Shown here: positions 1 through 5,962 of the stretch, one piece after another | How the letters are laid out: each line of letters begins with the position of its first letter | Numbering within the stretch: position 1 is the first letter of the stretch | NCBI GenBank assembly: GCA_905221605.1 | Contig: CAJNDS010002368.1 | Location: forward strand, 1,067,511 to 1,080,010 | Source: Symbiodinium natans | Taxonomy: Eukaryota; Sar; Dinophyceae; Suessiales; Symbiodiniaceae | Length of the DNA stretch: 12,500 nucleotides | Direction: 5' to 3' | Notes under the pieces: generated by a model | The model's input: only the letters and a program-made list of their open reading frames with translations | Database searches by the model: none | What the model was told of the DNA's origin: nothing | Made by a program: the position numbers and the translations under genes

Positions 1-257
1 CGGCTGTGGCAAGCTTCAATGAAAGCAGAAAGCTGCAGACTTGAATGTGTTACTAGGTGAATCAGCCAAGGCTGAGGCATTGGCTCTGCAGCAGGCTCCA
101 ACTATCTGCAGAAAGACCTCATTGCCGGAGAATGCCGCTGTGATCTTAGTGAGAAGGGACTGTGCTGCAGTTGGAGATGGAGACTTTTCCGCTGCTTTAT
201 CTTGGCTTGCTAAAGGCTGCTGGTGTCCTAGTTAGACAGAGACGTTGCTAACCTGGT
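1..257. other. Left-edge stretch without a supported gene
   Basis: No ATG-initiated frame with recognisable content. A plus-strand frame without an ATG (41-235) is open and ends in FSAALSWLAKGCW, which loosely resembles FPLALHWLSREC in the frame at 3557-3790. It could be an exon fragment or a gene relic. Confidence 0.3.
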
Positions 258-300
258 GCTCTACTTTGCAGGAGGTGACCTCACAAGCAAAGTTGCTAGC
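258..300 (-). repeat. Hairpin element, copy 1
   Basis: The core is 269-287 (sense CTTGTGAGGTCACCTCCTG). The arms GCTCTACTTTG (258-268) and CAAAGTTGCTAGC (288-300) give six contiguous pairs next to the core. It lies just downstream of the stop of the 304-1584 gene. Confidence 0.85.
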
Positions 301-303
301 AGG

Positions 304-1584
304 CTAGGGTTCAAAAAGACGAAGGAAGGACTGGTGCCTCTCGTGCGACAAAGTACGATGAAGTGATCGAGCCCGTTGGCGGTTCGGGGGAGTGAGCATC
401 TTATAGACGATCGCAAACGGCTTGTACTCCTCGTAGACGTCGTCATGTAAAGGATTGATGATTTGGTAGAAGCGAAGAGCCATGCTATTTTGGAAGTTCG
501 GAGTAGAATCAACGCGGTGAGGAGACTCAGCACTGGCCTGAAGTGTATGGTTTACCTGCTTGAGGAGAGCATGCTCGAAAAGTTCGCGGAGTTCTCCTCT
601 CGAGACTGCCGACTCTAAAAGTGTGTCACGGGCCCAGGCCGTCTCCTCTTCAGTGATGTCTCGTAGGAGCCATTTCCTGTACATCACCAGGTTCTCTCGG
701 AGTTGGTCCTGGTAGTCCGGGAGGTGTGGCAGCAAGGCCTGGAGATGCTTGTCATAGGGCAATGAGTCGAGGTGTTGCGCTTGTTGCTGGAAGCGCCAGC
801 CATTGGTGATGGGCGACTCACCGCCCTGGGTTGAGTGAGATATCTTGAGAAGCTGCTGTACTCGGTATATCGTCGACGCGCGCCTGAGTGCCTGAAGGTC
901 GAAGTATTGGAGATCCAAGTGTTTGTCTTCGGGTAGGCCTAGATGTGGGGGAAAATAACTCTGACCTTGTCCCGGAGCCATGGACGGCTGCGACTGCTCC
1001 ATGCTTGACATCAGACATGGTGTCGCCGACTTCATCAGGAGGTGGAGATGCGACAAGGCGGTGTCTATCATAAAGTTGATCTCTCCTTTGGCAAAGTGGC
1101 GGGTTAGGTACGTCCAAATTCGAAGTGCGGTATTCTCCGCATCTTCGATCTGAAAAGAGTTTTGGCCTGGGCCATCATTTGTGTAGTCTCTGATCGCCTG
1201 AGATATGAAGATGAGCTGACGCCGCCGAATGTAGGTCAGAGTGTTCTCCTGAGGCTCGTGGAGCATCATTTCCTCGCGCTTACGTTTGGCTGCTAGCTGT
1301 CGAGTGGCAGTCTTGGGGAGGTAGAGTCTAAGGTCGCCCAGTCTCCAGTTGATCTTCTCCGTGAGCAGTTTCATGAAGCTGCAGGTGCGGGAAGCTATGC
1401 GTATCTGACGGTCCGAGTGCCGGAGGGCGTCTTCTGCCGGGATGCGTGTAGATGCCATTTGTATAGTGCTGGCCTCGTGGTCTCCCAGGGAGGATGCAGG
1501 GTAAACCGGAAGCGGGAGGAAAAGGGATTCCAGAAGCACCTCCATGGTTTTATCCCTACTCAGTACCGGAGGGAGGGCCTCCAT
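304..1584 (-). CDS. Uncharacterised protein, paralogue of the 1985-3226 gene
   Basis: I do not recognise the family and give no function. The frame is open from an ATG at 1596, but the next in-frame ATG at 1584 lies in a perfect ACCATGG context and falls just outside the hairpin whose arms span 1587-1630, so I prefer 1584 (about 426 aa; 430 aa from 1596). The product is largely helical in composition, soluble-looking, with no signal peptide or membrane segment. A Lys/Arg-rich stretch (AAKRKREE) lies about 100 residues in. The second half matches the neighbouring minus-strand gene: LQALRRASTIYR here against IHMLQRASKIYR there, MYRKWLLRDIT against GRTWLSRPIT, and a C-terminal INPLHDDV...YKMLTP against LSPLENDV...FKMLTP. 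The stop (TAG) lies 3 nt from the arm of the next hairpin (258-300). Confidence 0.75.
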   Translation of the reverse strand: MEALPPVLSRDKTMEVLLESLFLPLPVYPASSLGDHEASTIQMASTRIPAEDALRHSDRQIRIASRTCSFMKLLTEKINWRLGDLRLYLPKTATRQLAAKRKREEMMLHEPQENTLTYIRRRQLIFISQAIRDYTNDGPGQNSFQIEDAENTALRIWTYLTRHFAKGEINFMIDTALSHLHLLMKSATPCLMSSMEQSQPSMAPGQGQSYFPPHLGLPEDKHLDLQYFDLQALRRASTIYRVQQLLKISHSTQGGESPITNGWRFQQQAQHLDSLPYDKHLQALLPHLPDYQDQLRENLVMYRKWLLRDITEEETAWARDTLLESAVSRGELRELFEHALLKQVNHTLQASAESPHRVDSTPNFQNSMALRFYQIINPLHDDVYEEYKPFAIVYKMLTPPNRQRARSLHRTLSHERHQSFLRLFEP

Positions 1585-1586
1585 GG

Positions 1587-1630
1587 TCAGGCTCATACAG
1601 GAGGGGACCTCACTCGTATGAAGGCTCTGA
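1587..1630 (-). repeat. Hairpin element, copy 2
   Basis: The core is 1598-1616 (consensus, N = C in sense). The arms TCATA/TATGA flank the core directly, and an outer TCAG/CTGA pair is separated from them by an asymmetric loop. It lies immediately upstream of the preferred ATG at 1584 and overlaps the alternative ATG at 1596. Confidence 0.85.
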
Positions 1631-1958
1631 TGTTAGCCGGAGCAAACACAGCTGCCTTGGTGCTTTTAGGCCGAAGGTAAGGAACCAGGAGGTGAAATTC
1701 AAGGAAGGCCTCTCTCGGGCTAAGCTGCAGGGGTAGGGTTGCGCAGCAGAGTTCAAGCTGAAGGTGGGCAGAGCTGAGGCGCTGGCGCTGGTGCGTGTTT
1801 CCCTCTTTCTGGTTAAGGACCTGAGGCTCTGCTCGGAGAGGGAGAGGGGTGTCTAGATTTGTGTTTGGGAGAGGCGCAGAGTAGCGGGAATAATTCTCCT
1901 TTGTCTGTTAGCAGCAGGCGTCATCGATCTTCTTGTGAGAAAGAAGTTGACTAGGTTT
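1631..1958. other. Spacer between the two paralogous genes
   Basis: About 330 nt between hairpins 2 and 3, with no supported coding frame on either strand. A partial core-like string (CAGGAGGTGAAATTC near 1685) lacks the second half of the motif. No promoter or polyadenylation signal is recognised; dinoflagellate signals are poorly predictable from sequence. Confidence 0.4.
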
Positions 1959-2002
1959 GTTAAGTAGCTGACCAGGAGGGGACCTCACTCGGTCTGCGTA
2001 AC
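1959..2002 (-). repeat. Hairpin element, copy 3
   Basis: The core is 1973-1991 (consensus). Arms GTTA...GAC and GTC...TAAC form two short stems split by internal loops. The TGA stop of the 1985-3226 gene lies inside the core. Confidence 0.8.
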
Positions 2003-3226
2003 CGGCGCTGTTGCCGAGGGGCCCGCTGCCGTAAGAAGAGCATATCGGAATATCATCCTGCGCTCAGGCGTGAGCATCTTAAAGGCCAGAATCCAGGGGA
2101 AGGCCTGGTCCAGGACGTCATTCTCCAGGGGAGAGAGTATGGTAAGTAGTCTGTCCTGTGCTCTGGAGTCTTCCGGAAGGTGTGCAGCAATTTGCCCTTT
2201 GAGCTGGAGAGTGAGGTGTAGCTTGGCAAAACTCTCTGGTATCGTGGTATTGTGCCATATTGCTTCAAGCGAGGCCAGTTCGGATGCTGTGATGGGTCGC
2301 GATAGCCAGGTTCTGCCCAGGCGGAGGTCTGTACGCATCTTTTGGTACGCATCAGTGGTCAGGAGATCATGGAGTTCCGTCAAGTGCTCCGCATATGAAA
2401 GGAGTGCCATGGCTTGATCCTGTCGCAGGACGTCCCAGGGTTCGCTGGGGCAGACTTCGTCTGGCACTCGTGCTCCTCTTGCTCGGGCGACCATGAAGTC
2501 GACCATGGCCATGGTCCGGTAAATCTTGGACGCTCGCTGTAGCATGTGAATTTCTGCGTCGAGGATGCCCAATGCATGTTCGTCACTTTGAGTATGTGGA
2601 TTGGTGTCTGCCTCGCGCGGCCACGGCGAGATATCCGAAGGGAAGAGACAAAGGTGTATTCCGTTCAGAACTCGTGTGGAGTCACTGGGTAGGATCCAGC
2701 GCAGATGCTGGGCAGCGCCATTGACAATGTCCCTGACGGTTTGCCCGCCCATTCCCAGATTGTACAGAGTCTGGGAAATGATAAGGGCGGCTAGCTTGAA
2801 GTCGTCCGGCTCCATGGTCTCCTCTTCAGTGTAGATATGCACCGTTTCGAGTATCATCTGCAAGGTAAGTGAGCTCCGTTCCGCCTCGTAGTGCTTGATA
2901 TGAGGGGGAGGCTCTGTGGGTGATAATAGGGATGCCATCTCAGCTTCGACCAGCAAGGGAAGATTAGGCTGAGCTGATTGGGAGAGAAGTCGAATCCAGT
3001 TGTAGCTGCGTGCTGCCAGTCTCAGGGTTGGAGCCAGCATACAGTTCTCACGTCGAGCAAGACCCTTGGCCTCATCCGAGAGGTAGAGGTTTGCATCCGG
3101 ATCACTGGTTCTCTTGCCTGTGTACAGCATTGCCTTGCAGAAGAGGTTCAGCGCGGCGAGCTTGGACTTCATTGGCATCGTCGATGAGTCTGGTCGTAGC
3201 GGGAGCAACGGGCATGTATGCAACAT
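1985..3226 (-). CDS. Uncharacterised protein, paralogue of the 304-1584 gene
   Basis: Unknown function. The frame is open from an ATG at 3328, but that start would read through a hairpin core (3258-3276) into a low-complexity leader; the ATG at 3226 lies after the hairpin and gives about 413 aa, close to the 426 aa of its paralogue, so 3226 is preferred. The protein shares several blocks with the 304-1584 product (RASxIYR, xWLSRPIT against xWLLRDIT, and PLENDV with FKMLTPERR near the C-terminus) over roughly its last 230 residues; the N-terminal halves are less alike. The composition suggests an all-helical cytosolic or nuclear protein; no catalytic motif is visible. The stop codon TGA (1987-1985) lies inside the next hairpin core, reading ...ACCGAGTGAGG. 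The two genes look like a tandem duplicate separated by about 400 nt. Confidence 0.72.
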   Translation of the reverse strand: MLHTCPLLPLRPDSSTMPMKSKLAALNLFCKAMLYTGKRTSDPDANLYLSDEAKGLARRENCMLAPTLRLAARSYNWIRLLSQSAQPNLPLLVEAEMASLLSPTEPPPHIKHYEAERSSLTLQMILETVHIYTEEETMEPDDFKLAALIISQTLYNLGMGGQTVRDIVNGAAQHLRWILPSDSTRVLNGIHLCLFPSDISPWPREADTNPHTQSDEHALGILDAEIHMLQRASKIYRTMAMVDFMVARARGARVPDEVCPSEPWDVLRQDQAMALLSYAEHLTELHDLLTTDAYQKMRTDLRLGRTWLSRPITASELASLEAIWHNTTIPESFAKLHLTLQLKGQIAAHLPEDSRAQDRLLTILSPLENDVLDQAFPWILAFKMLTPERRMIFRYALLTAAGPSATAPVTQTE

Positions 3227-3556
3227 GACGCAGGGGTTGAGAGGGGGGGCTAGGCAGCAGGAGGTGACCTCGCTTTTCTGCCTTTGAGCCTGGAGAGAGG
3301 GTTGGTGAAAGCTATCAGTTCTTGGCAACTCGAATCAGCTGGATTGTGCTACGGCAGTTTGTGCTGCAGAGGAAGACTAAGAGTGAGGAGCCGGCTTTGT
3401 CTGTGGTAGAGCGTCCCACCTTGGCTTGTCGGTGCATAGAGCATGGCTTCGGTGTGGCACGTCGAGGACTAAGTCTAGGCAGCGGTAGCAGTGTGATGCG
3501 CGGCTGGATTTCGTCTCTGAGATACTGCTGGGTTGAAAAGGTGTAAGCAGTGACAC
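3227..3556. other. Leader region of the 1985-3226 gene up to the direction switch
   Basis: Contains hairpin copy 4 and is otherwise without a supported gene. Plus- and minus-strand frames here either lack an ATG or have no protein-like composition. It probably holds the 5' leader or promoter of the minus-strand gene; divergent transcription towards the plus block probably starts near here. Confidence 0.35.
3252..3283 (-). repeat. Hairpin element, copy 4
   Basis: The core is 3258-3276 and is diverged on one side: GCGAGGTC replaces GTGAGGTC in sense. The arms AGGCAG (3252-3257) and CTGCCT (3278-3283) pair perfectly. It lies 25 nt upstream of the preferred start of the 1985-3226 gene. Confidence 0.8.
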
Positions 3557-3790
3557 ATGCACTCCCTAGCAGGAGGTGACCTCACTCGCCAACAAGCGAT
3601 AGCGATTCTACTCTCGGCTAGGCCAGGTCAACGCTACTGGCAGGAAAGAGATCAATTCCCTCTCGCGCTACACTGGCTCTCCAGAGAATGCAAGAAGTCT
3701 GTTCTGGGGTACCTATGCATGGCCTGTGGAGACGCATTCAGACCGACACCAGACGATGACCCTCAGGACATGGACGACTTCGACGAGTGA
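3557..3790 (+). CDS. Small Cys-containing frame between two hairpin cores
   Basis: A 77-aa frame starting at ATG 3557 that I do not recognise. It begins by reading across a hairpin core in antisense (giving GGDLTR) and ends with its TGA inside another hairpin core (GACGAGTGAGG). The middle looks like real protein: RYWQERDQFPLALHWLSREC is followed by a short Cys cluster (SRECKK, then LCMACGDAF), which could be half of a zinc ribbon, and the last 15 residues are almost all Asp/Glu/Pro. It could be a complete micro-protein, the last exon of a plus-strand gene, or fortuitous. The acidic tail and aromatic/Cys pattern argue against chance, but the first residues depend on the repeat and may not be translated. 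Confidence 0.42.
   Translation: MHSLAGGDLTRQQAIAILLSARPGQRYWQERDQFPLALHWLSRECKKSVLGYLCMACGDAFRPTPDDDPQDMDDFDE
3570..3588 (-). repeat. Hairpin element core, copy 5, no clear arms
   Basis: A perfect 19-nt core (sense N = A). Unlike most copies, no adjacent complementary arms are evident. It is the last minus-sense copy before the direction switch; the next copy, at 3784, reads on the plus strand. Confidence 0.8.
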
Positions 3791-3807
3791 GGTCCCCTCC
3801 TGTCGAA
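3779..3807 (+). repeat. Hairpin element, copy 6 (plus strand)
   Basis: The core is 3784-3802 (CGAGTGAGGTCCCCTCCTG). The arms TTCGA and TCGAA extend the core's terminal C-G pair to a 6-bp stem. The TGA stop of the 3557-3790 frame lies inside the core. Confidence 0.85.
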
Positions 3808-3949
3808 CCCCACCTTTTCCTTACGTTCTTTAGAGGCGACTGTACTGACAACGCAAATTTGTGCAGAAAACGCGTGATACCCCTGATCATCTACATCATG
3901 CATTATTCGCTTGCAACTGCCCTCTCCTGGCTTCTGCTCAGGTTTCGCC

Positions 3950-4072
3950 ATGCCCCGCCTCACATCGAGGATTTCGCCTCAGCCTCAACCAGCTGAGGTC
4001 ATCCTGCCAAAGACACATTCAGAGCAGCTCTTTCTTCTCTACCTCAGAGCTCACAGCTCAAGCCATCGTTAG
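3950..4072 (+). CDS. Doubtful 40-aa frame ending in a hairpin
   Basis: A short ATG-initiated frame (MPRLTSRISPQ at the start) in a CGCCATGC context. There is no recognisable domain. It is listed because its stop TAG (4070-4072) falls within the outer stem of the hairpin at 4068-4117, the same arrangement seen at the end of longer frames here, and because it fills the gap between the 3557-3790 and 4123-4855 frames. It may equally be untranslated leader of the proline-rich gene. Confidence 0.2.
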   Translation: MPRLTSRISPQPQPAEVILPKTHSEQLFLLYLRAHSSSHR

Positions 4073-4117
4073 TAGCGGCCCTGAACGAGTGAGGTTCCCT
4101 CCTGTTCTACTGCTAAC
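4068..4117 (+). repeat. Hairpin element, copy 7 (plus strand)
   Basis: The core is 4086-4104, with GAGGTTCC in place of GAGGTCNC. The inner stem is GAA/TTC; the outer stem GTTAGTAG (4068-4075) / CTGCTAAC (4110-4117) has eight pairs including one U-G wobble in the sense RNA. It ends 5 nt before the ATG at 4123. Confidence 0.85.
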
Positions 4118-4122
4118 TGGCC

Positions 4123-4533
4123 ATGTCAGCGCCGGAGGAAGGCAATTCACATCGAGAAACCCGACACAGCGAAGACAAGCCCTCCAAGCGACGACATCCT
4201 CGCGGCAAGAGGCATCAGGCGGACTCAGACTCCCGTCTGATCACGGAGGCTGACCTGGACTCTGAGGCTTCTTCCCTTCAGGATGATGACGACCTAGTGG
4301 AATCCCTGTCAAGGAGCTCCTCGAGACGGACAGCCTCTTCCCGGAACCAGCCCGCCGAAATTGGCCCCAGGAGGCCCGCCTCCGCCCACTCCCATAACAA
4401 CCAAGGCACTCTCGCCGGCGAACCAGGCTCAAACCGTACCCAAAGCCACCCAGCAGGCCTACCAGCCGTCGGGCCCCCCTCCCCCGACTCCGGTTCACCA
4501 GCCTTTCCAAGCGCAGGACCACTCAGGCCATAG
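4123..4533 (+). CDS. Proline-rich low-complexity protein, N-terminal frame
   Basis: Starts at ATG 4123, 5 nt after the hairpin at 4068-4117. The first 60-70 residues are highly charged (Lys/Arg/His/Ser with a DDDD run, ending SLSRSSSRR) and look like a disordered nuclear-type tail. From about 4300 onward the frame remains open, but the overlapping +1 frame looks more like the real continuation, because it carries a repeated SGPPPPTP-like block. Frame 1 as written stops at 4533 (136 aa). I suspect the true product switches frame between about 4298 and 4533, by a short intron, a programmed shift or a sequence error. No enzymatic motif is seen. Confidence 0.45.
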   Translation: MSAPEEGNSHRETRHSEDKPSKRRHPRGKRHQADSDSRLITEADLDSEASSLQDDDDLVESLSRSSSRRTASSRNQPAEIGPRRPASAHSHNNQGTLAGEPGSNRTQSHPAGLPAVGPPSPDSGSPAFPSAGPLRP

Positions 4534-4855
4534 CTCCCCTCCCATGGCGGAAGGTGCTCCCAGAACCACGGCACGTCCCTCCTCGACAAGTGGCACCTCA
4601 ACGTCGGGGGCCTCAATGTCTCCCCCAGCCGCAGCTCATCCTCATCCCGCGCAAGAAGCTGCAACGCTAGTGGGCACTTGGATCATCACTCCTGGACCGA
4701 TTGTCTCCCTTGCTCCTAACCCCTTCAGCCCGTGGTCCCCCCCAGCGCGCACCTCGGTACTGTCTGCCACAGGAAGCCCACTTCCTCCGGGCACAGTCCA
4801 GACCTGGATAATTACCGAAGGCCCACTTGTCCCAAGACGAGATCCGCAGGAGTGA
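4361..4855 (+). CDS. Proline-rich protein, C-terminal frame with TWIIT repeats
   Basis: This frame is open from 4298 (after a TAG at 4295-4297) to a TGA at 4853-4855 and has no ATG near its beginning, so it is most likely the continuation of the 4123 frame. Two blocks recur: PGGPPPPTP / PSGPPPPTP early on, and later GTWIITPGPIV and QTWIITEGPLV about 40 residues apart. The repeats show that this frame, not the overlapping one, is under protein-level constraint. The end reads CAGGAGTGAGG, like the GAG-TGA-GG ends of the frames at 1985 and 3790, though no full hairpin core is present here. It ends 14 nt short of the convergent phosphatase stop at 4870. Confidence 0.45.
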   Translation: MAPGGPPPPTPITTKALSPANQAQTVPKATQQAYQPSGPPPPTPVHQPFQAQDHSGHSSPPMAEGAPRTTARPSSTSGTSTSGASMSPPAAAHPHPAQEAATLVGTWIITPGPIVSLAPNPFSPWSPPARTSVLSATGSPLPPGTVQTWIITEGPLVPRRDPQE

Positions 4856-4869
4856 GGCATGCACAGAAC

Positions 4870-5595
4870 TCAATTTTGGCACTCCCGAGCAGTGAGGTGG
4901 TAGCGAACAATCAGGTAGGCACAGAGGGCAGAAGTCGAGCGATTGATGCCCGCAAGACAATGGAACAGGATGACCATCGGTTTGGTGCGGCTGCACTCCT
5001 GGCCCTCAATTTCGTCGATCATCCTGATCCAGGTCCTGGCAAGATTTGACACCACATCATGGAAGCCTTGATCGTTCCGAGAGATGCGCACATCCGAGAG
5101 GTGGTAGCGCAAGTTGGAGATGCCCTCCATTTGGTACATGAACTGCCAATCGGCATCTGTGTCATAACTCTCCCTGAAGCGCGATGATGCGTTGAGAGTC
5201 ACGATGATATCAACCTGGTGCGCTTTGAGTTCAGGTATGTCGAGAGCAGTGCGCTGGGTGCCAAGCATCAGCGTGCAGTAGTCATCACGGAACACCACCG
5301 TGGAGTCCCATTTTGGCCAGTAGGCAACTGAATTGGGGAAGGAATGATCCGGGTGCTCGGCCATCAAGGCGCTCCATTCCGATGCCAGTCTGTGATCTTG
5401 CGTCGTCCATTGTACTCGATTGTAGAAGGCGGCCTGGGTCTGCGCGTGGATGTCGTCCATTGCTTTGTTGTCAGTGATTGATGGTTCGAAGTTGCACCGC
5501 GGTTCCGGATCCTGCATTCTGAATAGGCCATTGCGTTCAAGGCAAACGCTGTGTTCCGGGCCTCGAAGCCTGATGTAGGGAGCAGCCAGATCCAT
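4870..5595 (-). CDS. Dual-specificity protein phosphatase, C-terminally short
   Basis: A 241-aa protein of the cysteine-dependent dual-specificity phosphatase superfamily, which removes phosphate from phospho-Ser/Thr/Tyr through a cysteinyl-phosphate intermediate. The signature HCLAGINRS (a C-x5-R P-loop followed by Ser) is intact, with the catalytic Cys codon at 4957-4959 (residue 213) preceded by a hydrophobic beta strand (MVILF). The likely general-acid Asp is in YHLSDVRI, and an upstream strand DIIVTLNA fits the fold. About 100 N-terminal residues form an extra region I do not recognise. The start is ATG 5595 in a perfect GCCATGG context, 42 nt after the hairpin at 5638-5662. The C-terminus ends 28 residues after the Cys, at ARECQN, so the last helix of the usual domain seems short or missing; a missed exon or decay is possible. 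Confidence 0.82.
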   Translation of the reverse strand: MDLAAPYIRLRGPEHSVCLERNGLFRMQDPEPRCNFEPSITDNKAMDDIHAQTQAAFYNRVQWTTQDHRLASEWSALMAEHPDHSFPNSVAYWPKWDSTVVFRDDYCTLMLGTQRTALDIPELKAHQVDIIVTLNASSRFRESYDTDADWQFMYQMEGISNLRYHLSDVRISRNDQGFHDVVSNLARTWIRMIDEIEGQECSRTKPMVILFHCLAGINRSTSALCAYLIVRYHLTARECQN

Positions 5596-5637
5596 GGCGC
5601 AGGGGGCAGAGAGGGCTATTTGCCTATCTGAAATGGC

Positions 5638-5662
5638 TGTCAGGAGGAGACCTCACGCGACA
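5638..5662 (-). repeat. Hairpin element, copy 8, weak arms
   Basis: The core is 5641-5659 (sense CGCGTGAGGTCTCCTCCTG). Only a TGT/ACA stem of three pairs, plus the terminal core pair, is seen. It lies 42 nt upstream of the phosphatase start. Confidence 0.75.
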
Positions 5663-5916
5663 TTGGATGGAAATGACTGGAGTCACATACACAGATGTTA
5701 CTTCAGCCTTGCGTTTGTGGGCTAAGGCAGGGTTGGTGACTGAGCGCCAAGCCTGTGAGCTCGTGACCTGAGCTGAGCTAGTCTTGGAGCACGCAGGCAT
5801 CGTGCTGTGCTAAATGCGCATTGAGCCGGCCTAGAAAACCAGTCAGCTTGTTTTTGTGCCGTAGCGAGAGTTGAAAAGGTAGCTTGGGTGCTTGTGCCAG
5901 ACACTTGTCCCGGCGT
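5663..5916. other. Spacer between phosphatase and 628-aa gene
   Basis: About 250 nt between hairpins 8 and 9. The minus-strand frame here begins with GTG and looks random. A plus-strand frame running from the core at 5641 (SALRLWAKAGLVTERQ) is open for about 40 codons but has no ATG before the core. Nothing further is supported. Confidence 0.35.
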
Positions 5917-5949
5917 GCCGTTTCAGGAGGGGACCTCACACGAAATGGC
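5917..5949 (-). repeat. Hairpin element, copy 9
   Basis: The core is 5924-5942 (sense CGTGTGAGGTCCCCTCCTG). The arms GCCGTTT/AAATGGC have six of seven Watson-Crick pairs; the odd pair is G-T on the plus strand and A-C on the minus strand. It lies 13 nt past the stop of the 628-aa gene. Confidence 0.85.
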
Positions 5950-5962
5950 TACATAGTGCAGG

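Noticed and set aside
3995-4011. CTGAGGTCATCCTG, core-like on the plus strand
   Set aside because: Three bases differ or are missing in the inner stem and there are no complementary arms; probably chance.
4880-4905. CGAGCAGTGAGGTGG near the phosphatase stop, similar to the hairpin core
   Set aside because: Only GTGAGG is shared, the second half of the core and the arms are absent, and the bases encode the expected YHLTA of the phosphatase domain.
5308-5325. CCATTTTGGCCAG resembles part of the dinoflagellate spliced leader
   Set aside because: Only about ten contiguous bases match. It lies antisense within the conserved coding part of the phosphatase gene and lacks the rest of the leader and a donor site.
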